Origin: Chitinophaga caseinilytica
GTDB taxonomy: Bacteria; Bacteroidota; Bacteroidia; Chitinophagales; Chitinophagaceae
Assembly: GCF_038396765.1 (NCBI RefSeq)
Contig: NZ_CP150096.1
Location: 6,307,001 to 6,371,000 of the forward strand
DNA: 64,000 nt
Direction of reading: 5' to 3'
Part shown: piece after piece, positions 46,313 through 55,965 of the stretch
Layout of the letters: each line of letters opens with the position of its first letter
Position numbering within the stretch: position 1 is the first letter of the stretch
Program-made: the position numbers and the translations under genes
The notes under the pieces: model-generated
Database searches by the model: none
Seen by the model: the letters and a program-made list of their open reading frames with translations, nothing else
Told to the model about the DNA's origin: nothing

Positions 46313-46936
46313 TTACTTCTGGATTAAAACGATTGAACCATTGTGGCCGGGAACGGAACCACTTACCAGGATATAATTTTTCTCAGGGAAAATCTTAACG
46401 ATTTTCAGACCTTTCACTTTCACGCGTTCAGCACCCATCTGACCTGCCATGCGCATGCCTTTGAATACACGGGAAGGATAGGAAGAACCACCTACGGAAC
46501 CCGGAGCACGCTGACGGTCGTGCTGACCGTGGGTCTTTTCACCCACACCGGAGAACCCGTGACGTTTAACAACGCCCTGGAAACCTTTACCTTTGGAAGT
46601 ACCTACAACGTCAATTTTCTCACCTTCAGCGAAAATATCGCAGGTGAGCGTCTCTCCGAGGGCTTTTGCCACGGCAGCATCCGGATTGCGGAACTCGGTA
46701 ACGTAACGTTTAGGGGAGGTTTGTGCTTTCGCGAAGTGATTTTGTTCAGCTTTGGGAGTGTTTTTGGCTTTCTTTTCGCCAAATGCAACCTGAACAGCGT
46801 TGTACCCATCAGTTTCCTGGGATTTCACCTGGGTAACCACGCAGGGACCGGCTTCGATGATGGTAACGGCGGTCTGTTTGCCGTTGGCCTCGAAGATGCT
46901 GGTCATGCCAATCTTTTTACCAATAATACCTTTCAT
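46313..46936 (-). CDS. rplC: Large-subunit ribosomal protein uL3
   Basis: The 207-residue L3 starts [19 protein letters not shown] and has the central [21 protein letters not shown] and HGSQ-like [19 protein letters not shown] near the peptidyl-transferase ring. It overlaps almost exactly with the following rplD start (one-base gap). Confidence 0.97.
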   Translation of the reverse strand: MKGIIGKKIGMTSIFEANGKQTAVTIIEAGPCVVTQVKSQETDGYNAVQVAFGEKKAKNTPKAEQNHFAKAQTSPKRYVTEFRNPDAAVAKALGETLTCDIFAEGEKIDVVGTSKGKGFQGVVKRHGFSGVGEKTHGQHDRQRAPGSVGGSSYPSRVFKGMRMAGQMGAERVKVKGLKIVKIFPEKNYILVSGSVPGHNGSIVLIQK

Positions 46937-47058
46937 TTGTTATATAATTTAGCCCAGCGCCTGAGGGATCTCTAGCTATCCTCAGGATGAGCGGTTTAAA
47001 TGCTATTGGGCGGCTACCCGGAAGGCGTAGCCTGTATTTAATGATGTCGTCATAAAAT

Positions 47059-47094
47059 ACCTCAGGCGGGCGTAAAGCCCACCCTTGCTGAGGT
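47059..47094 (-). promoter_or_regulatory. Stem-loop between rpsJ and rplC
   Basis: ACCTCAG (47059-47065) pairs with CTGAGGT (47088-47094). Inside, GGGC and GCCC (47068-47080) form a second stem. It starts 12 bases after the rpsJ stop in a 169-base gap, the longest of the S10 part. An attenuator or processing site is possible. Confidence 0.45.
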
Positions 47095-47105
47095 CCCTTC
47101 TATTC

Positions 47106-47411
47106 CTACGCTTTGATCTCCACTTCAACACCAGACGGCAGATCGAGCTTGCTCAGCGCATCTACGGTTCTGGAAGAAGATGTGTAAATATCCAACAGGC
47201 GCTTGTGGGTGCACAGTTGGAATTGCTCACGCGCCTTTTTGTTCACGTGCGGAGAACGCAGCACCGTAAAGATTTTCTTCTCGGTCGGTAAAGGAATTGG
47301 ACCTGTTACCACGGCGCCCGTATTGCGAACGGTTTTAACGATCTTCTCGGCAGATTTATCTACCAGGTTGTGATCGTAGGACTTCAGCTTGATTCTAATT
47401 CTCTGAGACAT
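47106..47411 (-). CDS. rpsJ: Small-subunit ribosomal protein uS10
   Basis: ATG 47411 gives the 101-residue S10 ([40 protein letters not shown]), first gene of the cluster. An in-frame extension upstream would pass through the promoter and is rejected. S10 also serves as NusE in antitermination. Confidence 0.97.
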   Translation of the reverse strand: MSQRIRIKLKSYDHNLVDKSAEKIVKTVRNTGAVVTGPIPLPTEKKIFTVLRSPHVNKKAREQFQLCTHKRLLDIYTSSSRTVDALSKLDLPSGVEVEIKA

Positions 47412-47454
47412 ATGCAATGAACTTCTTCTATTATTACCCCTCAATTTGGGAGGG

Positions 47455-47485
47455 CAAAGGTAATTAAGTTTTTTATCCCCACAAA
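47455..47485 (-). promoter_or_regulatory. Promoter of the S10-spc-alpha cluster
   Basis: On the minus strand TTTG (47482-47485) and TACCTTTG (47455-47462) are exactly 19 bases apart, a perfect Bacteroidota promoter. The bases after it (CCCTCCCAAATTG) nearly match those after the fusA promoter. Confidence 0.85.
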
Positions 47486-47631
47486 TAATTTTTGAGGATA
47501 TTTTCCCCCAATCATTGACTTTTTCGACGCCATTCCCTAGTTTTAGTCGGCCGGCACCTTTTGCCCAGCCTCCCGTCATCCAAATAATACGCTTATACCC
47601 AATCCATTACACCCGTCAATTCTACTTTCAT

Positions 47632-48383
47632 ATGCACCTCCGCCTCCTCATACCTTTTTTCTCCTCTCCCTCCCGATTTTTGCACAATCCAACCTCCCCG
47701 ACACCTCTTACGACCGCGAAAAAGAACTCGACGCCCTCCAGGCCGACGAACTCCCCCAGTTCCCCGGAGGCCCCGAAAAAATGGGACTGTGGATCAACTA
47801 TCACCTGAAAATCCCTTACATCCCCCTCCGGAACGACACCACCGTTACCGTAAACGTTCATTTTACCGTACAACCCGACGGCAAACTCACCGATATCACC
47901 ATCCAGCAACCCGGGTTCCGGAACCTCGACAAAGCCGTCATAGACGCCTTCACCGCCATGCCCACCTGGAAGCCCGGCTACCTCGGCGAACGCGCCGTTC
48001 CCGTCCGGTTCTCCCTCCCCCTCGCCCTCCATCTCGGCAACACCCTCCGCAAACCCTACGACGTGCCCACACCGGAAGTAACCACCATGCCCCAGTTCAA
48101 CGGCGGCGGCAAAGCCCTCGCCTACTTCATCCGGAAAAATCTCAAATACCCCGCAGAAGCCCGCGCCGCAGGGATAGCAGGGGCAATCACCGTAGAATTT
48201 ACCGTATTGTATAATGGCGTAGTAGCCAATGCATTCACAACAGGGAACGCAGTCGGGTACGGACTGGAAGAAGAAGCCATCCGCATCGTGGAAAAAATGC
48301 CCCGCTGGAAGCCCGCCGTTCTCGACGGCAAGCCCATCACCGCAAAACACAAAATCCTCATCCGCTTCGAGCTCCCGAAATAA
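47632..48383 (+). pseudogene. TonB C-terminal domain protein, frameshifted in the signal peptide
   Basis: ATG 47632 starts MHLRLLIPFF. The open frame then shifts: from about 47655 the frame with FLLSLPIFAQSNLPDTSYD runs on to the stop at 48383. Adding one T to the T6 run at 47655-47660 gives a 250-residue protein with a normal signal peptide. Two tandem TonB_C-like domains follow (VNVHFTVQPDGKLTDITIQQ and ITVEFTVLYNGVVANAF, each ending with MPxWKP). Such proteins sit in the envelope and can contact outer-membrane receptors, though without an inner-membrane anchor the role is open. A later ATG at 47781 could still make a leaderless product. Confidence 0.75.
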
Positions 48384-48479
48384 GGTCGATACAAACGACA
48401 AAAGGGCCAGCTGCAGGACTTCTGCCGCCGGCCCCTTGCAATGGGGTTGGATTATATCGACTTTCAGGGGTGTATCCTG

Positions 48480-49082
48480 TTACTTCGCCATTTTCGTCTC
48501 CCGGATCGTTTGGCGCGCCTTCGCGCTGGGCAGATAAATCTGGAATCCCAGGTTCAGCCCTACGTTATGCGCCGTCACCGAACTGCCGAAACCTACCGTC
48601 AGGTTATATTTCAGCAAGGCTTCCAGCGCAATGTTCGGCGTAATGAAATAAGCCAGACCAGGCCCGAAACCAAGGCCAAGGCCATTGGTGTTCGTGCTCG
48701 CCACATTGCTCGCTTTGGTATTTACACCATTAAAGCCTGCGTTGGCTTCCAGGAACCAGCGGGTTTTATTCAATAACTCAATCCGTTTGTCTTTAATGTA
48801 ATAACGCCCGAACGCCCCGATCCCGTAGTTGAAACGGGTAGATCCATTGCCGGTCAACAAACCGAGGTTCACTTCAGGGCCGATCGCGATATCGTCTTTA
48901 ATGAACCATCCTGCCTTGGGTGTCAGATTCAGGCTGAACGTGCTCCCTCCGTCCTGGAATGTGCCGCCGATATTGGCGAGGTTGGCGCCCACAAGGATGT
49001 TTCCTTTTTGTGTTTGCGCATTTGCATTGATACTCAGGAACATGCCGGCGAGGGCAACTGCCAGGTAGCCAATTTTCTTCAT
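48480..49082 (-). CDS. Outer-membrane beta-barrel protein
   Basis: A 200-residue protein with a signal peptide (KKIGYLAVALAGMFLSINANA). The mature sequence alternates polar and aromatic residues as in eight-stranded barrels (GNILVGANLANIGG, NYGIGAFGRYYIKD, GLGFGPGLAYFITPN, VGLNLGFQIYL). It looks like the OmpW/opacity-type barrels common in Bacteroidota. No enzymatic motif was seen. It lies between the TonB-domain gene and the sugar-dehydrogenase gene, the other strand to both. Confidence 0.8.
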   Translation of the reverse strand: MKKIGYLAVALAGMFLSINANAQTQKGNILVGANLANIGGTFQDGGSTFSLNLTPKAGWFIKDDIAIGPEVNLGLLTGNGSTRFNYGIGAFGRYYIKDKRIELLNKTRWFLEANAGFNGVNTKASNVASTNTNGLGLGFGPGLAYFITPNIALEALLKYNLTVGFGSSVTAHNVGLNLGFQIYLPSAKARQTIRETKMAK

Positions 49083-49277
49083 ATGGGATGTGTTTTGATG
49101 AAATGCTTGCTTGCCAATAATGATTTCGCGGTGGGGATAAACAGGATATGGTTGATTATGAATACAATAAACATAAACTTAACATCCCGATTAAGAAAAG
49201 GTTGAAATGTGTCGGGATTTTTTTGACTGGCAGACAATTTGCAGCCGTTTCTCCAGTTCTTCTAAAAAACCAGGTCT

Positions 49278-50390
49278 ATGAAAACTTCCTTCCCGGCCCT
49301 GCTACTGCTGCTTTTACTCACAGCTTCGGGCGGATGCGGCAAAAAGAGCACCCCCAACCCGGTAGACCCGCCCGAAGATCCGGACTGGCCGGCCGACAAA
49401 GTCCGCGTAGTCGTCTCCTCCGGCATCGGGCGCCCCTGGGAAATTCTCTGGGGACCGGATAATTTTATCTGGATGACCGAGCGCGGTGGACGCATTTGCC
49501 GCATAAACCCCAAAACGGGACAGGTGCTCCCGCTCCTCACCCTGCCCGATATCGTGGCCAATGGCGAAGGAGGGCTCCTGGGCATGGCGCTCCATCCCGA
49601 CTTCAGCAACTCGCCCTTCGTTTACCTGTCTTATAATTATGGATCGCCCTATCGTGAAAAAGTAGTGCGTTACGAATTCCGCAACAATACCCTTTCATCG
49701 CCCCTCATCCTGCTCGATAATATCCCTGCAGCCGGCATCCACAACGGCTCCCGGGTACGGTTCGGGCCAGACGGCATGCTGTATGTGACCACCGGCGATG
49801 CCGCCAACGGTAGCGCCGCACAAAACACGGCTTCCCTCAGCGGCAAGGTGCTCCGCCTCCGGCCCGACGGATCGATACCCGCAGATAACCCGGTGCCGAA
49901 CAGCCCGTTGTGGAGCCTGGGGCACCGTAATCCGCAAGGCCTGGTGTTCGTCGGCACAACCCTGTACACCTCCGAACATGGCGCCAATACGGAAGATGAG
50001 GTCAATATCATCGAAAAAAACCGGAATTACGGATGGCCCGATGTGCAGGGCCCCTGCAACGGCGGCGAGCTGGACTTCTGCAACGCCAACAACGTCAAAC
50101 CGCCGATCTGGTCTACCGGCAACAGCACTTACGCCGTCAGCGGTATGGATTTCTACAACCACGACCGCATTCCCGCCTGGAAAAATTCCCTGCTGCTCGT
50201 CAGCCTCAAAAACGCGACGCTTTACCAGCTGAAACTCTCGTCCAACGGGCAAAGCGTCGCATCAACAACAAACTGGTTCGCCAACCGGTACGGCCGGCTC
50301 CGCGACATCTGCGTGTCGCCGAACGGGCGGGTCTACATCTGTACCGATGCCGATCCGGGGCGCATCATCGAGATCAGCGATCCCAATTAG
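49278..50390 (+). CDS. PQQ-dependent soluble aldose/sorbosone dehydrogenase-like lipoprotein
   Basis: A 370-residue exported protein. The start has a lipobox-type signal (LLLLLTASGGC), so the cysteine near residue 20 is probably lipid-anchored. The body is a six-bladed propeller of the GSDH family: PWEILWGPDNFIWMTERGGR, EGGLLGMALHPDF, SRVRFGPDGMLYVTTGDAAN, LGHRNPQGLVF and SEHGANTEDEVNIIE, including the PQQ/Ca site residues His and Arg of these segments. It would oxidise sugars or related alcohols outside the cell. The 3' end overlaps the next gene (opposite strand) by four bases. Confidence 0.88.
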   Translation: MKTSFPALLLLLLLTASGGCGKKSTPNPVDPPEDPDWPADKVRVVVSSGIGRPWEILWGPDNFIWMTERGGRICRINPKTGQVLPLLTLPDIVANGEGGLLGMALHPDFSNSPFVYLSYNYGSPYREKVVRYEFRNNTLSSPLILLDNIPAAGIHNGSRVRFGPDGMLYVTTGDAANGSAAQNTASLSGKVLRLRPDGSIPADNPVPNSPLWSLGHRNPQGLVFVGTTLYTSEHGANTEDEVNIIEKNRNYGWPDVQGPCNGGELDFCNANNVKPPIWSTGNSTYAVSGMDFYNHDRIPAWKNSLLLVSLKNATLYQLKLSSNGQSVASTTNWFANRYGRLRDICVSPNGRVYICTDADPGRIIEISDPN

Positions 50391-50983
50391 GAAGCGGGCA
50401 TGGTACCGGCAGGAAGGTCGCCCTCGCTGATCCGGCGCCAGGCGCAACCGTGGAGGATGAGCGCGAGGTGGGTACGGTCCATCGAAACACAAATCCAGCC
50501 CATGTAGGGAACATTATCGCGGGTGAACTGGAAGCCGATGTATTTCCGGCTGGCGCTGAGCCAATCGCCCGTCCAAACTGTATCGTAGGGTCTGGCGGCG
50601 GGGATGTGGGCTTCCACGAGGTAAGATTCCATCCCTTTCCAGTCGCGCGGGTGCGGCGCGATGGATTTGATGACTTCGTTCTGTTGCAGGCAAATCGTGG
50701 AATCGACTTTCACCAACAACTTTGTGCTATTGATCCCTGCGGCGAAGAATTTGCCGGTTGTGCCGGTGGCATCTCCCGTGACGCCGAGGGCGAGATAGAC
50801 GTTGTGGGTGCCGTCGAGGTCGATGTCGAGGTGATAGGATTGGAGGTTTTTCACCTGAACGTCGCCGAGGGAGCGGTACTTGATGGAATTGGACGGTGTG
50901 GGGTCGCAGTTTTTCTTTTTCGAGCAGGCAAAAAGCATGGTCAGGGCCACAACAGCTGTGGCCAGCAGGGGTTTTGAATGCAT
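50387..50983 (-). CDS. Lipoprotein of unknown function
   Basis: A 198-residue protein with a lipobox (ALTMLFAC, cysteine near residue 20) followed by SKKKNCDPTP. The mature part looks beta-rich (YHLDIDLDGTHNVYLALGVTG, NVPYMGWICVSMDRTHLALI) but has no family I recognise. It overlaps the sugar-dehydrogenase gene tail-to-tail by four bases. Function open. Confidence 0.65.
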   Translation of the reverse strand: MHSKPLLATAVVALTMLFACSKKKNCDPTPSNSIKYRSLGDVQVKNLQSYHLDIDLDGTHNVYLALGVTGDATGTTGKFFAAGINSTKLLVKVDSTICLQQNEVIKSIAPHPRDWKGMESYLVEAHIPAARPYDTVWTGDWLSASRKYIGFQFTRDNVPYMGWICVSMDRTHLALILHGCAWRRISEGDLPAGTMPAS

Positions 50984-51145
50984 AATCGGTGGTTTGAAGG
51001 GGTTTAATTAGACATTATGTTGAGCGAACAACAGTCTGGATATATGACGGGGGATGGGCGTGTTATGTTACAGCTGCGGCTGATCCGGCGTTTTAGCCGG
51101 CTGAAGCGGGTAAAAAGACGGATGAAATGGACGAGGCAGTGCATG

Positions 51146-51178
51146 AAAAAAGCCCCCGGAATACCGGAGGGCTTTTTT
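51146..51178. terminator. Bidirectional terminator between the lipoprotein gene side and fusA
   Basis: GCCCCCGG (51152-51159) pairs with CCGGAGGGC (51164-51172). It has an A-run before and a T-run after, so it can stop transcription on either strand. It closes fusA on the minus strand. Confidence 0.8.
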
Positions 51179-51207
51179 CTTATTTCTATCTATCAACTTG
51201 TGGCTGA

Positions 51208-53352
51208 TTAGGCATTCACTTTACCTTTCACCTTCGCGATCACTTCTTCGGCGATGTTGTTCGGTGCGGGGTTGTAGTGAGAGAACTCCATGATGGAAGT
51301 TGCGCGGCCGGAAGACAGGGAGCGGAGTTGGGTTACGTAACCGAACATTTCGCTCAGGGGCACTTTCGCCTTGATAACCTGTGCACCATTGCGGGATTCC
51401 ATACCTTCCAGCATACCACGACGGCGGTTGAGGTCACCGGTTACGTCGCCCATGTACTGGTCGGGGGTGGTAACTTCCACTTTCATGATGGGTTCGAGCA
51501 GAACCGGTTTCGCTTTACGGCCGGCTTCACGGAAGGCGGATTTGGCGCAAAGCTCGAAGGACATTGCGTCGGAGTCCACTGCGTGGAAAGAACCGTCGAA
51601 CAGGCGAACTTTCAGGGAAGTCAGGGGGAAGTTAGCGAGAACGCCATTGTTCATGGATTGCTCGAAACCTTTCTGAATTGCCGGAATGAATTCTTTCGGA
51701 ACGGAACCACCGAAGATATCGTTGATGAACTGGAAGGACTTACCGTCGTTTTCTTTCAGCCATTCTGCGTCTGCGGGTCCGATTTCCACCTGGATGTCGG
51801 CGAATTTACCACGACCACCGGTTTGTTTCTTGTACACTTCGCGGTGTTCAACCTTGTTGGTGAACGCTTCTTTGTAAGCTACCTGGGGAGCGCCCTGGTT
51901 AACTTCCACTTTGAATTCGCGGCGCATACGGTCTACGATGATCTCCAGGTGGAGCTCACCCATCCCGCTCAATACGGTTTGGCCGGTTTCTTCGTCGGTT
52001 TTAGCTTTCAGCGTGGGATCTTCTTCCACGAGCTTAGCGATAGCCATACCCATTTTATCAACGTCTGCCTGAGTTTTAGGCTCGATGGCGATGTGGATTA
52101 CGGGCTCGGGGAAAGACATCGATTCGAGAACGATCGGATGGTTTTCCGCGCAGAGGGTATCACCGGTTTTGATATCTTTAAAACCTACAGCAGCGCCGAT
52201 ATCGCCGGCTTCGATGAAGTCGATCGGGTTCTGCTTGTTGGCGTGCATCTGCATGATACGGCTGATACGCTCGTTTTTGCCGGTGCGGGTGTTCAGCACA
52301 TAAGAACCTGCGTCCAGATGGCCGGAATAAACCCGGAAGAATGCCAGGCGGCCTACGAACGGATCGGTAGCGATCTTGAACGCGAGGGCAGCGAAGGGTT
52401 CTTTAGCGGAGGGTGCGCGCTTGATTTCCTCACCATTGTCGGGATCGGTACCGGTTACGGCTTCAACGTCCATGGGAGAAGGAAGGTAGCGGCAAACGCC
52501 GTCGAGCATTTTCTGAACGCCTTTGTTTTTGAAGGAAGAACCGCACATCATGGGGATGATAGCCATGTCGATAGTGGCTTTGCGGATCGCTTCGTGGATT
52601 TCGGCTTCGGAGATGGAGTTAGGATCTTCGAAGAATTTTTCCATGAGGGTGTCATCGTATTCAGCAACAGCTTCTACGAGTTTAGCTCTCCATTCTTCGG
52701 CTTCTTCCTTCATATCTGCCGGGATTTCGATTTCCTGGTAGGTAGCGCCTTTACCGGCTTCGTCCCAGATGATGCCTTTCATGGTGATCAGGTCAACCAC
52801 GCCTTTGAAGTGATCTTCAGCGCCGATGGGCAGGGTCAGGGGAACGGGGTTTGCGCCGAGCATTTCCTTCACCTGTTTAACAACGTTCAGGAAGTCTGCA
52901 CCGGAGCGGTCCATTTTGTTAACGAAACCGATACGGGGTACGCGGTATTTGTTTGCCTGGCGCCAAACCGTTTCGGATTGGGGCTCAACACCGGATACGG
53001 CGCAGAACAGGGCAACCAGACCGTCGAGTACGCGCAGGGAGCGTTCTACTTCCACAGTGAAGTCCACGTGGCCCGGGGTATCGATGATATTAAATTTATA
53101 CTGTTTGGTATCCGGCAGGTTCTGGCCCTGGTTGGTAGGGAAGTTCCAGAAACAAGTGGTAGCAGCAGATGTAATGGTAATACCTCTCTCCTGCTCCTGG
53201 GCCATCCAGTCCATGGTAGCGGCTCCTTCGTGAACCTCACCGATTTTGTGAGTCTTACCTGTGTAATACAGGATACGCTCTGTGGTAGTGGTCTTACCGG
53301 CATCGATGTGCGCCGCAATACCAAAGTTTCTTTGAAATCTTAAGTCTGCCAT
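51208..53352 (-). CDS. fusA: Translation elongation factor G
   Basis: The 714-residue GTPase moves tRNAs and mRNA through the ribosome. It has the P-loop [15 protein letters not shown], the switch [11 protein letters not shown], the [10 protein letters not shown] box and domains II-V (for example [13 protein letters not shown]). ATG 53352 ([16 protein letters not shown]) is chosen over an in-frame start 20 codons upstream, which would read through the promoter. In many Bacteroidota fusA stands directly before rpsJ; here about 3.8 kb and four genes intervene. Confidence 0.97.
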   Translation of the reverse strand: MADLRFQRNFGIAAHIDAGKTTTTERILYYTGKTHKIGEVHEGAATMDWMAQEQERGITITSAATTCFWNFPTNQGQNLPDTKQYKFNIIDTPGHVDFTVEVERSLRVLDGLVALFCAVSGVEPQSETVWRQANKYRVPRIGFVNKMDRSGADFLNVVKQVKEMLGANPVPLTLPIGAEDHFKGVVDLITMKGIIWDEAGKGATYQEIEIPADMKEEAEEWRAKLVEAVAEYDDTLMEKFFEDPNSISEAEIHEAIRKATIDMAIIPMMCGSSFKNKGVQKMLDGVCRYLPSPMDVEAVTGTDPDNGEEIKRAPSAKEPFAALAFKIATDPFVGRLAFFRVYSGHLDAGSYVLNTRTGKNERISRIMQMHANKQNPIDFIEAGDIGAAVGFKDIKTGDTLCAENHPIVLESMSFPEPVIHIAIEPKTQADVDKMGMAIAKLVEEDPTLKAKTDEETGQTVLSGMGELHLEIIVDRMRREFKVEVNQGAPQVAYKEAFTNKVEHREVYKKQTGGRGKFADIQVEIGPADAEWLKENDGKSFQFINDIFGGSVPKEFIPAIQKGFEQSMNNGVLANFPLTSLKVRLFDGSFHAVDSDAMSFELCAKSAFREAGRKAKPVLLEPIMKVEVTTPDQYMGDVTGDLNRRRGMLEGMESRNGAQVIKAKVPLSEMFGYVTQLRSLSSGRATSIMEFSHYNPAPNNIAEEVIAKVKGKVNA

Positions 53353-53389
53353 AAAAGTAAAATGACTATAAGTAATGCAATTTGGGGGG

Positions 53390-53420
53390 CAAAGGTAATC
53401 TTTTTCTATCAATAAATAAA
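53390..53420 (-). promoter_or_regulatory. Promoter of fusA
   Basis: On the minus strand TTTA (53417-53420) and TACCTTTG (53390-53397) are 19 bases apart. The downstream sequence CCCCCCAAATTG is almost the same as at the rpsJ promoter. Confidence 0.8.
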
Positions 53421-53766
53421 GCGGTCTGATTTTGTCAAATTGTTAAAAACGCCCTTCCCGTTCAATCCTGCCGCTTATCCGGCCAAAACCGCCAAAAATG
53501 AAACGGATTCCGCTAGTCCGTTCACCGGGACAATTTTTATCTAGTTTTACGTTGTCGAAAGCTGAAGAGACCCCATTGTCCTCTAAAAATGAACCGTTTA
53601 TACAGTAACCGTTTCCCCGGGCCCCAAAGCCGGGGGGATTGCAGCATGGCATCACAGACCGCAAAATGAAGGGCCCTCGTCAACCAGATCGCTCAATGCT
53701 TCGTTACCGGTATTTCCAGTAACCATTTTACCCCGTTTTCCAGAACCATCATATAACCATTGTTTT
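53421..53766. other. Divergent spacer between fusA and the first secretion cassette
   Basis: About 350 bases with no gene I can support. GC composition is mixed. The left edge of the duplicated block is close to its right end: similarity to the equivalent spacer before the second cassette starts only near 53763. No promoter for the cassette could be placed with confidence. Confidence 0.4.
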
Positions 53767-54273
53767 ATGAAGCATATTTCTACCAAGCACCTATTGCTTG
53801 CCATGTTCCTGGCCATATCGTGGTTGCCAGCCCGTTCGCAGCTGGTACTGGTCAGGCAGGTGGCCGCCTCCTCAGGAGGGTCCGGCATCATCGGCGGCAT
53901 CCAGTTCGATTACACCATCGGTGAAGCCGCCATTACACCACTGGCCGCGGGGCCCATCCTGCTCACGCAGGGGTTCCAGCAGCCGGAGATCGTGCCGCCC
54001 CTGGCCCCGGGGAGCAATCCCATCCTGGATTTCTCACTGTACCCCAACCCGGCACTCACCACCTTCAAGGTCCAGTTCAGCCTCCTGAACAATGCTACCG
54101 TTACTTTCCTGCTCATGAACACAGCTGGACAGGTCATGTACCAGGACGTACGTAATTACGCGCCCGGAAAGGTCGTCATCCCGACTTCCGTCGACAAACT
54201 GGCATCCGGTATTTATACCGTCATCCTGAAGGTCAACCAGTTCGTTTTCACCGAAAAACTAATTGTTCAATAG
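53767..54273 (+). CDS. Small secreted protein with T9SS type A sorting domain, copy 1
   Basis: A 168-residue protein: signal peptide (AMFLAISWLPARSQL), a short strand-rich segment (GGIQFDYTIGEAAITPLAAG, LLTQGFQQPEIV), then a C-terminal sorting domain (DFSLYPNPALTTFKVQFSLL, MNTAGQVMYQD, LASGIYTVIL, FTEKLIVQ). The YPNP start and GIYTV-KLIV ending define the type IX secretion signal recognised by PorV and the sortase PorU. A large cargo domain is missing, so most of the protein is signal. The next gene encodes a PorV, so the pair is probably one unit. Confidence 0.85.
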   Translation: MKHISTKHLLLAMFLAISWLPARSQLVLVRQVAASSGGSGIIGGIQFDYTIGEAAITPLAAGPILLTQGFQQPEIVPPLAPGSNPILDFSLYPNPALTTFKVQFSLLNNATVTFLLMNTAGQVMYQDVRNYAPGKVVIPTSVDKLASGIYTVILKVNQFVFTEKLIVQ

Positions 54274-54289
54274 CCTAAAACGGTTTAAC

Positions 54290-55450
54290 ATGAACCACCT
54301 CAAAACCATCCTCCTTCTGGCGGGAATGCTGGCGGTACGCCCGTTGATGGCACAGAAAACCGCCCAGCAGCCCCTCAACGTTGGCGGCTCATTCCTGCTC
54401 ATCAACCCCGACGCCAGGAGCAACGCAACCGGCGGCGCCGTCACCGGCCTGGAGCCCGACGCCAACGCCATCTACGCCAACGCAGCCAAGCTCCCATTCG
54501 CCGGTGACTGGGGCGCCAGCGTTTCCTACTCCCCCTGGATGTGGGACCTCCTCGACAAAAAAACCCACATGGCCTTCGTTTCCGGGTTCAAAACATTCGG
54601 GGAACAGCAAAGCCTCGGGGCTTCCGTCAAATATTTCAACTACGGCGATGTCACTTTCCGGGACGAGAACGGTATGGTCCTCCAGCAGTACAAGCCCCGA
54701 GAATATGCCGTCGACCTTTCCTACGGCAGGAAGCTCGGCAGCCAGTTTGCCCTCGCCGTCACCGGGCGGTACATCCGCTCCGAGCTCGGCAACGGTACCT
54801 ACAACGGGCAGCTGCAGAAACCCGCATCCGCCGTGGCAGGCGATATCAGCCTCTATTCCCAGGGATATGCCAACCATATCGAAGGCAATAACCGCTGGGC
54901 ATGGGGCGTCAGCTTCACCAACATCGGCACCAAGCTGTCTTACACCGACGACGTAGGATCCAAGACCTTCCTGCCCATGAACCTCCGCATCGGCGGCGGA
55001 TACACTTTCGTGCGGACGGAAGACCACAAGTTCACGCTCGCCGTTGACGTCAACAAGCTCCTCGTTCCCACCCCTCCCATCTACAAACTCGACCCCGACG
55101 GTAACCCCACCGGCGAGATCGAGAAAGGCAAAGACCCCGACAGGAGCGTGGTGGAATCCATCTTCACCTCCTTCAGCGATGCGCCGGGAGGGTTCCGGGA
55201 AGAAGTCAGCGAGTTTTCCTTTGCCGGAGGCATCGAATACGCCTACCAGAACAACTTCTTCGTGCGGACGGGCTACTTCTACGAAGACCCCGCCAAAGGC
55301 AACCGACAGCAGTTCTCGGCGGGCTTCGGCGTAAGGGTGCAGGGCTTCCAGCTCGACTTCGCCTATCTCGTGCCCACCGGCGGAAGTCTCCGCCAGCGCA
55401 AGAGCATGAACTTCACCATTATGTACACTCCTTTCAGGGATAACAGATAA
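54290..55450 (+). CDS. porV: T9SS outer-membrane protein PorV, copy 1
   Basis: A 386-residue beta-barrel of the FadL-type PorV (LptO) family, which carries secreted cargo from the SprA channel to the sortase. Characteristic segments: FLLINPDARSNATGGA near the start, GASVKYFNYGDVTFRDENG, ALAVTGRYIRSEL, then VDVNKLLVPTPPIYKLDPDG and SFSDAPGGFREEVSE, ending in RQQFSAGFGVRVQGFQLDFA. The start is ATG 54290, since the upstream TTG would overlap the previous stop. A near-identical copy lies exactly 6,100 bases downstream. Most genomes carry the main porV elsewhere; this one looks dedicated to the cassette. Confidence 0.93.
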   Translation: MNHLKTILLLAGMLAVRPLMAQKTAQQPLNVGGSFLLINPDARSNATGGAVTGLEPDANAIYANAAKLPFAGDWGASVSYSPWMWDLLDKKTHMAFVSGFKTFGEQQSLGASVKYFNYGDVTFRDENGMVLQQYKPREYAVDLSYGRKLGSQFALAVTGRYIRSELGNGTYNGQLQKPASAVAGDISLYSQGYANHIEGNNRWAWGVSFTNIGTKLSYTDDVGSKTFLPMNLRIGGGYTFVRTEDHKFTLAVDVNKLLVPTPPIYKLDPDGNPTGEIEKGKDPDRSVVESIFTSFSDAPGGFREEVSEFSFAGGIEYAYQNNFFVRTGYFYEDPAKGNRQQFSAGFGVRVQGFQLDFAYLVPTGGSLRQRKSMNFTIMYTPFRDNR

Positions 55451-55481
55451 CCTCTCAGATAACCTCTCAGATAACCTCTCA
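55446..55481 (+). repeat. Three tandem 12-bp repeats at the porV stop
   Basis: GATAACCTCTCA occurs three times in a row. The TAA of the first unit is the porV stop codon, and the next units repeat that stop in the same frame. The second cassette lacks this expansion. Confidence 0.8.
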
Positions 55482-55498
55482 TTGATAAAGCACTCGTC

Positions 55499-55960
55499 AT
55501 GAATAAAATTCTCATATGCATCATTCTCCTGCTGGGCACCGCGGTTACGACTGCAAGGGCGCAGCAGCCGGCAAGAAAGGCCGATGATGGATCCAGTATT
55601 CGTCAACGTATGTTCAGCGATTACGATCAGGCCGCGGCGAAAAGCCGGTCGGGACTGACAAATGCCTCCAAACCGAAGGAAGCCACCATCTCGTCGTCGC
55701 AGGCGCTTAAACAACACATTTTCCCCGGGGCGAACGGCGGAGGCGGCATCCCGCGAAATATCCCGGCCGGTGCGCGCAAGGCAAATGCGGCAGCAGCAAA
55801 ATCTTCCGCACAAATGCCCAGCAACCTGTCGGCCGCCGAAGCCGCCCAGAAAGCCCAGGATCCCAAAGCAGCCAAGGTAGCCCCGGCCGACCTGGGAGCG
55901 CAAGGCAAAGAGCCCCCGCTGCATTTCGAAAAACCCAAAGCGCCCACCTCTAAAAACTGA
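55499..55960 (+). CDS. Small exported protein with conserved tail, copy 1
   Basis: A 153-residue protein: signal peptide (cleaved near TARAQQP), an Ala/Lys-rich low-complexity middle and a conserved end ([20 protein letters not shown], then KN). The sister protein at 61587 keeps the pattern xQALxQHIFPG and AQGKEPxLHxEK...KN while the middle differs. No enzymatic motif or sorting domain was seen. It is always placed between porV and the collagen-like gene, so a scaffold or attachment factor for that protein is possible. Confidence 0.7.
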   Translation: MNKILICIILLLGTAVTTARAQQPARKADDGSSIRQRMFSDYDQAAAKSRSGLTNASKPKEATISSSQALKQHIFPGANGGGGIPRNIPAGARKANAAAAKSSAQMPSNLSAAEAAQKAQDPKAAKVAPADLGAQGKEPPLHFEKPKAPTSKN

Positions 55961-55965
55961 GCACC

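Noticed and set aside
51017..51211. Small plus-strand frame of 64 residues between the lipoprotein gene and fusA
   Set aside because: Its 3' half is the bidirectional terminator, and composition is random-like (Arg/Lys-rich with no motif).
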